Shown here in pieces: positions 24,923-33,735 of a stretch of DNA of 64,000 nucleotides (positions are counted from its first letter, which is position 1; every line of letters starts with the position of its first letter). The translations under genes were made by a program, and so were the position numbers. The notes under the pieces are model-generated. The model was not told the origin of the DNA. It did not search any database and was given only the letters and a program-made list of their open reading frames with translations. This DNA comes from Archangium sp. (GTDB lineage: Bacteria > Myxococcota > Myxococcia > Myxococcales > Myxococcaceae), in assembly GCA_030681645.1 (NCBI GenBank), contig JAUXRX010000015.1, forward strand, positions 248,001 through 312,000, read 5' to 3'.

Positions 24923-26736
24923 GGCCGTCGGGCAGGCCCCTCACCCTGACCCTCTCCCCGCTTCGCAGGGAGAGAGGCCTGGTCCTCGCGATCCTCGCCA
25001 CCTCGGCCTTCGCGCAGCAGGCCACGCCGCTGCCGTCGTTCTCGCTCTCGCGCTTCACCCTCAACGACGGTGGACGGGGCGGGCTCGCCGCGGCGACGGG
25101 CGACACCCTGCCCCACCACCGCTTCCGCGCGACCTTAGGCTTCCACTACGAGAACAACCCGCTCGTCTATTACCGGGACACCACGCGGGTCGGCGCGTTG
25201 GTCGCGCACCGCGCGCAGCTGCACCTGGGCCTCGGCTTCGGCATCACCTCGTGGCTGCAGGCGACGCTCGAGCTGCCGATGGTGATCGCCCAGACGGGCG
25301 ACGATCTCTCGCAGTCCGCCGGCACCACCTCACCCGACAGCTTCGGCCTGGGCTCCACCCGCCTCGCGCTGCGGCTCGGCTTCCTCGGCCAGGGCTCGGG
25401 CGGGCTCAAGAGCAACGCCCCGCTCGACCTCGCCCTGCAGCTCGGCCTCGCCCTGCCCTTCGGCGTGGGCAACGCGCTCAACATCGAGAGCGGCTGGAAC
25501 TTCGTGCCCCAGCTCTCGGCCGGCGCCGAGCTCGGGCCGGTGCGGCTCGGCGGCGAGGTGTCGGTGCTGATCCGCCCCGCGACCGCGCTCACCGCCAACA
25601 CCGTGCGTGACACCGTCGGCTCGCAGTTCGGCCTGCGCGCGCTCGTCTCGAGCACCGGCGACGGCGCGCGCTTCGAAGGCTCCTTCCACTCCCTCATCCC
25701 GCTCGAAGGCACGGCGCCTCCGGGGTTCGAGATCCTGGGCGGGGTGCGGGTGCCCATCGGCCCGCTCGAGCTGTTCGCGCTGGCGGGCCCCGGCTTCGGC
25801 AGCCTCCCCGGCACGCCCACCGTGCGGGTGTTCGCGGGCCTGGGGCTCAAGCCGCAGGCTGACCGCTGCGAGGCCAGCACCGCGCACGCGCCGGCCGACT
25901 GCCCCGACCTCGACGACGACCGGGACGGCATCAAGAACCGCACCGACGCCTGCCCGCTCGAGCCCGAGGATCGCGACCAGTTCGAAGACGAAGACGGCTG
26001 CATCGATCCCGACAACGATCGCGATCGCGTGCTCGACGCAGATGATCAGTGCCCCATCGAGCCCGGCCCGAAGTCGAACAAGGGCTGCCCCATCCGCGTT
26101 CGGGACAACGACAACGACGGCACGCCCGACCTGCAGGACAAGTGCCCCACCGTGCCCGGCCCGAAGAACCGCGATGGCTGCCCCATCAAGGACGGCGATC
26201 AGGACGGGGTGGAAGACGAGGTCGACGCGTGCCCCACCGAGCCGGGCCCGAAGGAGCGCAAGGGCTGCCCCCTCAAGGACAAGGACGGCGACACCGTCGA
26301 AGACGCGCGCGACAACTGCCCCGACGTAGCCGGCTCGCCCGACAACCAGGGCTGCCCCGCGAAGGAACGCCAGCTGGTGATCATCACCGCCGACAAGCTG
26401 GTCATCTCGGACAAGATCTACTTCGCCACCGCGAAGGCGACGATCCTCCCGGTGTCCTTCGGGCTGCTCAACCAGGTGGCGTCGGTGCTCCGCTCGCACC
26501 CCGAGCTCACCATGGTGACGGTCGAGGGTCACACCGACGACAGGGGCAGCGCCAAGCTCAACCGCAAGCTCTCGTTGAGCCGCGCGAAGTCGGTGAAGGC
26601 CTACCTCGAGCACCAGGGCGTCGATTCGTCACGGCTCAACGCGCTGGGCTTCGGGCCCGATCGCCCGGCCGACACCAACAAGACCGAGGAAGGCCGCGCC
26701 AACAACCGCCGCGTCGAGTTCATCATCGAGCGGTGA
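24919..26736 (+). CDS. OmpA-family protein with thrombospondin type-3 repeats
   Basis: The product has 605 residues from GTG 24919, overlapping the upstream stop (GTGA). The signal peptide LVLAILATSAFAQQ is preceded by TLTLSPLRRERG, which is encoded by a REP-like repeat. Residues about 45-320 form a beta-rich domain, probably an outer-membrane barrel. Residues about 327-484 hold Asp-rich type-3 repeats (DDDRDGIKNRTDACP, DNDNDGTPDLQDKCP, DGDQDGVEDEVDACP) that should bind calcium. Residues about 490-605 are an OmpA C-terminal peptidoglycan-binding domain (VEGHTDDRGSAKLNRKLSLS, then NRRVEFII). It likely links the outer membrane to the cell wall. It is translationally coupled to the MYXO-CTERM gene. 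Confidence 0.93.
   Translation: MRPSGRPLTLTLSPLRRERGLVLAILATSAFAQQATPLPSFSLSRFTLNDGGRGGLAAATGDTLPHHRFRATLGFHYENNPLVYYRDTTRVGALVAHRAQLHLGLGFGITSWLQATLELPMVIAQTGDDLSQSAGTTSPDSFGLGSTRLALRLGFLGQGSGGLKSNAPLDLALQLGLALPFGVGNALNIESGWNFVPQLSAGAELGPVRLGGEVSVLIRPATALTANTVRDTVGSQFGLRALVSSTGDGARFEGSFHSLIPLEGTAPPGFEILGGVRVPIGPLELFALAGPGFGSLPGTPTVRVFAGLGLKPQADRCEASTAHAPADCPDLDDDRDGIKNRTDACPLEPEDRDQFEDEDGCIDPDNDRDRVLDADDQCPIEPGPKSNKGCPIRVRDNDNDGTPDLQDKCPTVPGPKNRDGCPIKDGDQDGVEDEVDACPTEPGPKERKGCPLKDKDGDTVEDARDNCPDVAGSPDNQGCPAKERQLVIITADKLVISDKIYFATAKATILPVSFGLLNQVASVLRSHPELTMVTVEGHTDDRGSAKLNRKLSLSRAKSVKAYLEHQGVDSSRLNALGFGPDRPADTNKTEEGRANNRRVEFIIER
24936..24976. repeat. REP-like repeat inside the OmpA signal-peptide coding region
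   Basis: A copy of the CCCTCTCCCTGCGAAGCGGG-type repeat (inverted here as CCTCTCCCCGCTTCGCAGGG) encodes residues about 7-20 of the OmpA-family precursor. It adds a basic n-region (SPLRRERG) before the hydrophobic core. Confidence 0.85.
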
Positions 26737-26741
26737 GTCGC

Positions 26742-27389
26742 TCAGTTGAGGTACTTGCGGTCGTTCGGCGGCGGGGTGTCCACCACCCGCAGCTTGCGGC
26801 GCCTGAACCTCGAGACGAGCCGCTGCCACCACGAGCGTGAGGCGGAGGGGCGGACGTCTTCGAAGCGCCTGGGCTTTCGGAGCCTCGCCAGGCCTCGCGG
26901 AATCAGCAGCCAGGCGCGTGAGCCGTCCAGCGGGGGGATGGGGAGGAGGTTGAGGCCGATCATGAACAGGTTCGTCACCGTCAGCGAATGGACGAGCGAG
27001 CCGAGGAACGGCTCGTGGGGCCTGCCCGTCACGAGCAGCATCGCGTTCACCACCGCCAGCAGCAGCGCCTGCGCCAGCACGCCGCCCCACGCGATGACTG
27101 ACTCACCCACCGGCGAGACCGAGCCGTGCCAACTGCACTCTCCGCCGAACGGGAGGAAGTCGATCGACTGCACCCAGCCGCCGTTTCTGCGCACCAGCAC
27201 CGCGTGCCCCACTTCGTGCACGAAGATGAGCACCACGAGTCCCAGCAGCGCGCCGGGCACACTGGCGGCGTTGCCCACGTAGAAGAGCCAGATGAGGGGC
27301 GCGAGCAGGTGCAAGCGCACGGTCACTCCACCCCACCGCCCCAACACCAGGTACCCGTCGCGCACGACGACAGTCTCGCCTGAAACCAC
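26742..27389 (-). CDS. M50-family site-2 protease-like membrane protein
   Basis: The 215-residue protein has four or five membrane helices. The zinc motif HEVGH is at residues 58-62 in the helix VVLIFVHEVGHAVLV. The second family motif appears as GLNLLPIPPLDGSRAW near 147-162 and carries the third metal ligand Asp. A basic C-terminal tail (WWQRLVSRFRRRKLR) follows. M50 proteases cut substrates within the membrane, often releasing anti-sigma factors. There is no PDZ or CBS domain, so this is the minimal form. It converges on the OmpA gene with a 5-bp gap and lies 27 bp downstream of the POTRA lipoprotein gene on the same strand, probably in one operon. Confidence 0.88.
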   Translation of the reverse strand: MVSGETVVVRDGYLVLGRWGGVTVRLHLLAPLIWLFYVGNAASVPGALLGLVVLIFVHEVGHAVLVRRNGGWVQSIDFLPFGGECSWHGSVSPVGESVIAWGGVLAQALLLAVVNAMLLVTGRPHEPFLGSLVHSLTVTNLFMIGLNLLPIPPLDGSRAWLLIPRGLARLRKPRRFEDVRPSASRSWWQRLVSRFRRRKLRVVDTPPPNDRKYLN

Positions 27390-27416
27390 ACCCTGCGCAG
27401 CAGGCTGGGGAGCCAG

Positions 27417-28526
27417 CTAGAACTGAATCCGGGTGCTGGGGCGCTTCTCCAGCTCGAACGCCACGTCGATGATCTTCTTCTCCGGGTCGACGGTGGTCAG
27501 GGGCGTGATCTCGACCACGAAGCCCTTCTCCTTCGCGCGCGCACGAATGCGCTCCATGTCGCGCTGCAACGCCGAGCGCGAGAAGACGCTCTTCGGCTTC
27601 GCCTCGATGCCCTTGAGCACGTCCTTCTCGGCGCCCAGGGCGAAGCCGGTGAGCGAGACCCTGCCCATGCGGAAGACGTCGCCCTCCTTCACCTGGAAGA
27701 CGAGCTCCACCGCGCCCTTCGGCAGCGCTCGCGTGGTGTTCACCACCGCGACGTTCACCATGCCGTGATCGAAGTAGAGGGTCGTCAGCGCGAGCGTGTC
27801 GCGCTCCACCAGCTCCTGCAGGAACACCGCGCCCACCGCCGAGCGGAGCGACTTGCGCAGCTCGGCCAGCGGCACCTGCTGCGCGCCCTCGATGGTGATC
27901 TCGCCCACCGTCACCTGCGGCCCCTCGTCGACGGCGAGCGACAACGCGGCGTTGCCACCGGCCAGGCTCTTCACCGTCGCGACCACCTTCGCCTGCGTGT
28001 ACCCGAGGCCGTCGTAGAGCGCTTCGATCGTGTCGGTGAGCGTCTTGATCACGAAGGGCGCCGCGCGCACCCCGGCGTGGGCGATCTCCCTGAAGTCGTC
28101 GGTCTTCACCGCCTTGACCCCGGTGAAGTCGACCTGGGTGATCCACTCGTACTCGGTCACCACGTAGCTCAGCATCACGCCCTTCGACGAAAGCGGCTGC
28201 GCCACCACCACCACGTCGCGCAGCAGGCCCTGGCTGAAGAGCGCCTCGAGGTCCGCGCGCACCTCGGCGGCGTCGAGCGGCGCGCCTTCGCGTGGCGCCA
28301 CCAGCTCGTGCATGCGCAGGTAGCCGTCTTCGCTCGCGCCCACGAGGCACACCTTCTCCACCATCGCGCCCGCCACCGAGGCCGACTCGGTGAACGGCAC
28401 CGGGCCGGTGGGGCAGACGGGCAGCGCGGGAAGAGCCGCGGGGGCTGCCTCCACGGGCGCCGGCTTCACCACCGCGGGGGCCGTGGCACAGCCGCCCAGG
28501 AAGAGGACTGCGAAGGCGAGCCTCAT
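27417..28526 (-). CDS. POTRA-repeat lipoprotein without a barrel
   Basis: The 369-residue protein has a lipobox (LFLGGCATAP) at the N-terminus. It then has about three POTRA-like segments: VVTEYEWITQVDFTGVKAV, VTVGEITIEGAQQVPLAELR and FRMGRVSLTGFALGAEKDVL. Each has the strand-helix-helix-strand pattern of BamA and TamA periplasmic repeats. No C-terminal beta barrel follows; the protein ends after KKIIDVAFELEKRPSTRIQF. It probably sits lipid-anchored in the periplasm and binds unfolded outer-membrane proteins or the Bam complex. The gene overlaps the stop of the SurA-like gene by 4 bp, so the two products are likely made together. Confidence 0.85.
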   Translation of the reverse strand: MRLAFAVLFLGGCATAPAVVKPAPVEAAPAALPALPVCPTGPVPFTESASVAGAMVEKVCLVGASEDGYLRMHELVAPREGAPLDAAEVRADLEALFSQGLLRDVVVVAQPLSSKGVMLSYVVTEYEWITQVDFTGVKAVKTDDFREIAHAGVRAAPFVIKTLTDTIEALYDGLGYTQAKVVATVKSLAGGNAALSLAVDEGPQVTVGEITIEGAQQVPLAELRKSLRSAVGAVFLQELVERDTLALTTLYFDHGMVNVAVVNTTRALPKGAVELVFQVKEGDVFRMGRVSLTGFALGAEKDVLKGIEAKPKSVFSRSALQRDMERIRARAKEKGFVVEITPLTTVDPEKKIIDVAFELEKRPSTRIQF

Positions 28527-29053
28527 GGCCGCACCTCGATCACCGCGCCGACCCTCAGCTCGTCCATGAGCCGCTTTCTTTCGCTGACCATGAAGGCACC
28601 CCGCTCGGCGACGGTGGCCGGCTCAGCGGCGCGGTTCACCCTCAGGCCGAGCCACTTGAACTCGAGGATCTTCCGCTTGAGCATGCCCTTGTAGCGGTCG
28701 GGGTCGAGGCCCTGCCGGGTGGTCTCGGCCAGCAGCTCGGCGACGGTGAGCTGGTTCTGCTTCGCCACCTCGCCCAGCGCGGCGTCGACCTCTTCGTCTC
28801 TCACCTCGAGGCGGAGCCGCTGGGCTTCCTTCGAGATCAGCGCTTCCTCGAGCAGCTCGGCGAGCGCGTCACGCCGGGCCTGCGCCTTCGCGGCGTCGGT
28901 CTTCGCCACGGCGAGCAGCGGCTTCGCGCGCTCCTCCACCGCCGAGCGCGTGATGGCGCGGGCGTCGACGACGGCGACGACCCGGTCGACCAGCACGGCG
29001 TCGGCGTGGGCGAGCGAAGAAGCCAGACACAACCAGCCGAGCACGAAGCGCAC
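28523..29053 (-). CDS. SurA-N-like periplasmic chaperone
   Basis: The product has 176 residues from GTG 29053; the longer frame from 29158 lacks signal-peptide features. The signal peptide (RFVLGWLCLASSLAHADA) leads to the SurA/PpiD N-terminal motif VLVDRVVAVVDARAITRSAV. Helices then follow, with EEALISKEAQRLRLEVRDEEVDAAL and a closing segment VSERKRLMDELR. No parvulin isomerase domain is present, so it is a chaperone-only form. It overlaps the POTRA lipoprotein gene by 4 bp (ATGA), which together suggests an outer-membrane protein folding module with the M50 protease downstream. Confidence 0.85.
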   Translation of the reverse strand: MRFVLGWLCLASSLAHADAVLVDRVVAVVDARAITRSAVEERAKPLLAVAKTDAAKAQARRDALAELLEEALISKEAQRLRLEVRDEEVDAALGEVAKQNQLTVAELLAETTRQGLDPDRYKGMLKRKILEFKWLGLRVNRAAEPATVAERGAFMVSERKRLMDELRVGAVIEVRP

Positions 29054-29176
29054 GCCGTGATGCTGCACGAAGGCCGCGTGGCGGGCGAGTCCGTTCGTCG
29101 GGAGAGCGCTTGCAGGTTCCCCCCTCGTTCGCTCGCGACGCCTGCCATCGAGGGCCATCTCAGCGGGCGCTGTGCG

Positions 29177-29920
29177 TCAGGCGACGGGCTGAGTGGCCTC
29201 TGCGCTCTTCTCGCCGCGCGTGCCGATGCGCTTGGCGGGCACCCCGCCCCAGATCTCGCCGGGCCCGATGATGGTGCCCTTCTTCAGCACCGCGTTCGCC
29301 GCGAGGATGGCGCCGTCACCGATCTCGCAGCCCGGCATCACCACCGCCATCAGCCCCACCGTGACGCGGCTGCCGATCTTCACGCGCGCGGTGACGAGGT
29401 TCGGCCCTTCGACGGCGTGGGCGATGAGCGTCACGTCGCCGCCGATGACCGTGTCTTCACCGATCGTGATCAGGTTGCAGTCGGCCACCACCGCCGTGTT
29501 GATCTGCGTGCGCGCCCCGACGGTCATGCCCATCAACCGGTAGAAGAGGACGTTGAAGGGCGTGGCGCGGATCCAGTTGATGAAGCTGAACCGGACGATC
29601 AGGATCAGCGCGTTGTAGCTGGCCCACTGGTACCCGCGAAACGAGACGTAGGGGTACTTGCCCAGCCCGGTGCCCAGCGAGAACGTCACCCAGCGCGCCA
29701 CCGCCACCACGGGGATGAGGCACATGCCGTAGATGAAGTACCCGAGCGCGCCCAGCATGCACAGCAGCAGCACCTTCTGCGGCCCCGCGGTCAGCTGCGG
29801 CTCGACCCAGAGCCAGAGGCTCACCGGGGGAAAGAGGGCCAGGCCCACCACCGCCGAGACCTCGACGAAGAGGAACAGGCTGACGACGGTCTGCAGCGGC
29901 GTGATGAACCACTTCGGCAT
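29177..29920 (-). CDS. Hexapeptide-repeat transferase with membrane helices
   Basis: The product has 247 residues from ATG 29920, chosen for the AGGAGG site 4 bp upstream rather than the far start at 30058. The N-terminal half has about four hydrophobic segments (residues 6-30, 46-72, 100-125). The C-terminal half is a left-handed beta helix: VGARTQINTAVVADCNLITI, GEDTVIGGDVTLIAHAV, VKIGSRVTVGLMAVVMPG and IGDGAILAANAVLKKGTIIG, ending IWGGVPAKRIG. This is the pattern of acyl- or acetyltransferases of the LbetaH family, here membrane-bound, perhaps acting on lipid-linked sugars. It is the next gene downstream of the LanB-like gene on the same strand, 134 bp away. Confidence 0.85.
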   Translation of the reverse strand: MPKWFITPLQTVVSLFLFVEVSAVVGLALFPPVSLWLWVEPQLTAGPQKVLLLCMLGALGYFIYGMCLIPVVAVARWVTFSLGTGLGKYPYVSFRGYQWASYNALILIVRFSFINWIRATPFNVLFYRLMGMTVGARTQINTAVVADCNLITIGEDTVIGGDVTLIAHAVEGPNLVTARVKIGSRVTVGLMAVVMPGCEIGDGAILAANAVLKKGTIIGPGEIWGGVPAKRIGTRGEKSAEATQPVA

Positions 29921-30054
29921 GAGGCCTCCTGTCGGGCGCGGAGCCGGGAGAATGGGCCAGGCCAGCGCCTGACGCCATCGCTCAGCGGGCCGCCGGGGCC
30001 TGGCCGAAGGCCATCGGGGGAATGAGACACCGGGGGGCCGGGTCAGAGGCCCGC

Positions 30055-32139
30055 TCAACGCTCCAGCGCGCGCGGATCAAAGCGCTCGGGGTCCACCGCG
30101 ATGCAGCGCAGCTCGCACACGTACGCGGCGCCCGACGCGTCGCGCAGCCAGAGCTCGCCGGGGCCCGGCAACATCTCGGAGAACGAGAGCCAGTCCGCCT
30201 GGCGTGAGAGCCGCGCCAACATCTCGACCAGCACCGGCGCCGACCAGTCGACGTAGACCGGCTTCACCTCTTCGGGGCTGCGCACGAAGACACGCTGCGG
30301 GAGGCCGTGCGCGGCGCAGAACGCCTGCACCCGCGCGGCCCGCCCCTCGGTCTGGTCGAGAAAGGCGAGGGCCTCGCGCGGAAAGCGCCAGTGCGCGCGC
30401 TGCACCACCAGCCCCCCCAGCGTGCGGCGCGGCCCGTCGGGGCGGCCGTCTCCGAGCGAGAAGGACGTGGCGGCGAGCATCTTGAGGCGACGCTCGAAGA
30501 GCTGGAGGAGCTCGAAGCGGAGCGGCTTGCGGCGATGCACCGCCACCAACCGCTTCCCCACCCGCGTCACGTCGAAGTCGGCGGCGCGCAGCACGCGAGA
30601 GGCCGGGCGGTCGGACTCGAAGCCGAAGCCGAGGTCGAGGTGCCAGTGCTTCTTCGCCAGCCGGGCGTCCTGCGAGGACCGGGCGAAGTCCTCCCAGGGG
30701 ATCGGGGTGATCTGATCGTCGCCGAAGTCTTCGCGCCACTGGCGCTCGAGCGAGGCGCGGTCGGGCGCGTGCGCGAGCACCGAGAGGGTGGTGAACGGCG
30801 TCACGCCCGGGTGGAGCTCTCCGAGGATGGGCGTGCCTTCGCCGCGCAACATCGCCTCGGCCGACGAAGCGGCCCACATCAGATCGGGCGCGTGGTGCCG
30901 CGCGCCGGGCCAGCCGGGACACGGCGCGGCGAAGCGGCGATCGACGCCCTCGCGTGCCTCTTCGAGCGTGAGCTCGGTGCGTTCACCCCACAGCGCGTTC
31001 CAGCCCGTGCGCAGCCGCTTCACCACCGGCGCGATCACCCGTGGCGTCTCTCCTTCGAACAGCGGCGCGGTCTCGGCCCAGAAGACGTGCAGCGGCACGC
31101 GGCGCTCGAAGCGCCGGTGCAGCTGGCGCAGCAGCCCGGTGGCGATCTGAAAGGTGTACCAGCGCGCGACGTCGAGCACGACGCCGAGCGGGCCGGCCAC
31201 GCGCGCGCGCATCGCCTCGCTGAGCTCGAGGTCGACGGCGCGCCGGCACTCTTCGTAGACGAGGCCGCGGCCCCCGTAGGTGCGGCCTTCATGCCGCTTC
31301 GGCGCGTGCCGCGTCGCGGCGGTGAACGCCTGCTCGAGGCGCAGGAGCTTCTCGGCGAGGGCCGGTGGCCCCTCGCCTCCGCTCGGGGTGAGCGGGCTGG
31401 TCAGGGCGTCGAGGCGGGCCCTCACCTCGGTGACTGCCGGGGTCGCCGGGAGCGCCTTCAGCGGGTCGTGGCTGATCGCCACCGGGAAGGTCCAACGCAC
31501 CACGTCCTGCGCGGCGAGCCGCTCGAGCACCTCGCGCTGCGCGCGGAACTTGCGCGCCGGCTGCGGTCCCTTGTCCTGCAGCAGCAGCAGCAGCTTCGCC
31601 TCGGCGGCGCTGAGCGCGTGCGTGGCCGTGGGGGTGATGAGCTTGCGGCGATCGACGCGCAGATCTCCCGGCAGCCACACCAGCGCGTGGTCGCGCCAGG
31701 CGGGATCAGCGGCGAGCGTGTCGGCCAGCACCCGCGCCATCCACGGCTCGGCGAAGGCGCGGCGCGCGTCGAGCAACCCGGGCTGCGGCACGAAGCGCCC
31801 CGCCTGCCCCCAGCGCGCCCAGCCCACCGGCCCGAAGAAGCCGATGGTGTCGTTCTTCGCGCAGTACCGCTGCAGGTAGCGCACCACCAGCAGCTCCTTC
31901 TTGCGCGTCTTCGAGTCGGTCGCGCCTTCGGGCTTGCGCAACAGCGAGTCGAGGCCATCGGCGACCGCCGGCCGGTTCTGCCAGGTCACCGCTTCCCGGA
32001 AGCGGGGATCGCGGGCCACCTCGCGCAACGCCGCCGGGAGATCGGCGCGGTGGACGAGCTCGTCGAGCCAGCCGAAGGGAAAGCCGGCGCCGCGCACCAG
32101 GACCTGCGGCCAGAGTGACCAGCTCGCTTCGGACGACAC
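30055..32139 (-). CDS. LanB-type (lantibiotic dehydratase N-domain) protein
   Basis: The 694-residue protein matches the N-terminal domain of lantibiotic dehydratases. The hallmark is near residues 78-110 (RKKELLVVRYLQRYCAKNDT, then IGFFGPVGW). Other typical stretches are YEECRRAVDLELSE, GLLRQLHRRF and the near-C-terminal PVYVDWSAPVLVEML. In full-length LanB this domain transfers glutamate from tRNA to Ser/Thr. Here no SpaB_C elimination domain follows, so it may be a stand-alone glutamylating enzyme or a peptide aminoacyl-tRNA ligase (PEARL-type); both roles are inference. A repeat copy (31367-31396) is read in frame as SPLTPSGGEGP. It follows the chemoreceptor gene by 12 bp and lies downstream of the ATP-grasp/peptide operon. 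Confidence 0.8.
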   Translation of the reverse strand: MSSEASWSLWPQVLVRGAGFPFGWLDELVHRADLPAALREVARDPRFREAVTWQNRPAVADGLDSLLRKPEGATDSKTRKKELLVVRYLQRYCAKNDTIGFFGPVGWARWGQAGRFVPQPGLLDARRAFAEPWMARVLADTLAADPAWRDHALVWLPGDLRVDRRKLITPTATHALSAAEAKLLLLLQDKGPQPARKFRAQREVLERLAAQDVVRWTFPVAISHDPLKALPATPAVTEVRARLDALTSPLTPSGGEGPPALAEKLLRLEQAFTAATRHAPKRHEGRTYGGRGLVYEECRRAVDLELSEAMRARVAGPLGVVLDVARWYTFQIATGLLRQLHRRFERRVPLHVFWAETAPLFEGETPRVIAPVVKRLRTGWNALWGERTELTLEEAREGVDRRFAAPCPGWPGARHHAPDLMWAASSAEAMLRGEGTPILGELHPGVTPFTTLSVLAHAPDRASLERQWREDFGDDQITPIPWEDFARSSQDARLAKKHWHLDLGFGFESDRPASRVLRAADFDVTRVGKRLVAVHRRKPLRFELLQLFERRLKMLAATSFSLGDGRPDGPRRTLGGLVVQRAHWRFPREALAFLDQTEGRAARVQAFCAAHGLPQRVFVRSPEEVKPVYVDWSAPVLVEMLARLSRQADWLSFSEMLPGPGELWLRDASGAAYVCELRCIAVDPERFDPRALER
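31367..31396. repeat. CTCGACTCCGCTCGGGG-type repeat inside LanB-like gene
   Basis: CCCTCGCCTCCGCTCGGGGT at this site matches the intergenic repeat at 19360-19387 with about three mismatches. It is translated in frame as part of an apparent loop in the LanB-like protein, with no disruption of the frame. Confidence 0.75.
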
Positions 32140-32150
32140 CGCCGCCGACT

Positions 32151-33611
32151 CTACTGTGCCGCGAGCACGACGAGGGCACGCTCAGCGGCCACCCCCGCCC
32201 CACCCTGCACTCCGTTCAGCAGCGCGTTGAGCCCGTCCACCATGCGGTGCAGCTCGGTGGCCTGCGCCGAGAGCTCCTCGCTCGCCGAGGCCGATTCCTG
32301 CGAGCTGCCGGCGTTGGCCTGGGTGATCTGATCGAGCTGGGCCACCGCGGAGTTGATCTCGTTCACGCCGATCGACTGCTGGTCGCTGGCGCGCGCGACG
32401 TCGGCCACCAGCGCCGACACCTTGCCCACCCGCGAGATGATGTCCCGCAGCACCTTCTCGACCTCGCTCGAGACGGCCACGCCATGCTCGGCGTTTCGCC
32501 GGCTGTCTTCGAGCAACGCCGCGGTGGTCTTCGCGGCCTCGGAGCTGCGCTGCGCGAGGTTGCGCACCTCCTCGGCGACCACCGAGAAGCCCCTGCCGGC
32601 CTCGCCCGCGCGCGCGGCCTCCACCGCCGCGTTGAGCGCGAGCAGGTTGGTCTGAAAGGCGATCTCGTCGATGGTGCGAATGATCTTCACCGTCTCGGCC
32701 GCCGACGCGTGGATCCTCGCGATCGCCTCGCCCATGCGCACCATGCCCTCGGCGCCGCGCGTGGCCACCTGCGCGGCGTCCTGAGCGTCGGCGTTCGCCC
32801 GGTGGGCGCTGCTGGCGTTCTGCCGGGTCATCGCGGTGACCTCCTCGAGCGAGGCGGAGATCTCCTCGAGGTTGGACGCCTGCTGGCTGGCGCCGGTGGC
32901 CATCTGCTGGCTCGACGAGGCGACGAGGTCGGACGCCGAGGTCACCTGGGTGGCGCTGCGGGTGAGCTCCCCCACCACGCGATCGATCGGCCGGGTGATC
33001 TGCCGCGAGAGCCAGAAGGCGACGAAGCACCCGAAGAGAATGGCGAAGGACGCCCCGCTTCCGACCAGCACCCGCAGCTGCGCCATCGACGTCGCGTTCT
33101 CTCGCGAGGCGTTCACGCTCGCGCCCGCTTCGACCTCGGCCAGCGCGTGCACCCGGCCCGTGAGCGTCTGGCAGGAAGCGAGGCACGCCGGGGTCACGTC
33201 GTCACCGGCGCCTTCTCCCAGGTCCACGGCGCGCTGCGAGAGCTCGTCGAGCGTGGCGTCCGCTTCGGGGATCAGCGCCTGCAGGGCGACGAGGCCCGGC
33301 TCGAGCTCGGTGAGCTTTCGCGCCTCGGCGACCGCCAGCTTCGCCGCCGCCAGCCCTTCCTTCACCTCGGCCAGCTCGCTCGGGGCCCGCGAGTGCCGGA
33401 AGGCCCTCATCGCGCCTTCGGTGCGCAGCAGCGTCCGCTCGAGGTTCACCAGCAGCGCGGCCTCCGGGGCCAGCCGCTCCGCGGCGATCCTCGAACGGGC
33501 CACCGCGGCGTTCGCGTAGATGAAGACGATCGTCGCGGCCAGCGCGGTGATGGCCGTCACCGCCGCGAAGCCCAGGATGATCCGTGTCTGAAGTTTGACG
33601 CGCTCGAGCAT
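32151..33611 (-). CDS. Methyl-accepting chemotaxis protein
   Basis: The 486-residue protein has a membrane helix at about 10-33, a periplasmic four-helix sensor of about 145 residues, a second helix at 183-202, and a HAMP domain starting at [13 protein letters not shown] long cytoplasmic coiled coil follows. The hairpin tip [20 protein letters not shown], then [21 protein letters not shown] (residues 316-356), is canonical for CheA/CheW binding. Gln/Glu pairs suitable for methylation flank it. Cys143 and Cys147 in the sensor (TPACLASCQ) are unusual and might form a disulphide or bind a ligand. It lacks a CheR pentapeptide. It lies between the ATP-grasp/peptide operon and the LanB-like gene, all on the minus strand. 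Confidence 0.92.
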   Translation of the reverse strand: MLERVKLQTRIILGFAAVTAITALAATIVFIYANAAVARSRIAAERLAPEAALLVNLERTLLRTEGAMRAFRHSRAPSELAEVKEGLAAAKLAVAEARKLTELEPGLVALQALIPEADATLDELSQRAVDLGEGAGDDVTPACLASCQTLTGRVHALAEVEAGASVNASRENATSMAQLRVLVGSGASFAILFGCFVAFWLSRQITRPIDRVVGELTRSATQVTSASDLVASSSQQMATGASQQASNLEEISASLEEVTAMTRQNASSAHRANADAQDAAQVATRGAEGMVRMGEAIARIHASAAETVKIIRTIDEIAFQTNLLALNAAVEAARAGEAGRGFSVVAEEVRNLAQRSSEAAKTTAALLEDSRRNAEHGVAVSSEVEKVLRDIISRVGKVSALVADVARASDQQSIGVNEINSAVAQLDQITQANAGSSQESASASEELSAQATELHRMVDGLNALLNGVQGGAGVAAERALVVLAAQ

Positions 33612-33735
33612 CGAGCGCCCGTCGTTGCACGGGCCGATCCCACCCCCGGCTCGCTGACAACTGCCGGCAACGCCTGGACTGAGGGGGAACGCCAGGCGGG
33701 TCAGCGCCGTCCCTGGGCTCGCGGCGACCCGGGTG

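Noticed and set aside
30055..32139. Full class I lanthipeptide cluster
   Set aside because: No LanC cyclase, no SpaB_C domain and no Cys-containing precursor are present. The only small peptide gene found lacks Cys.
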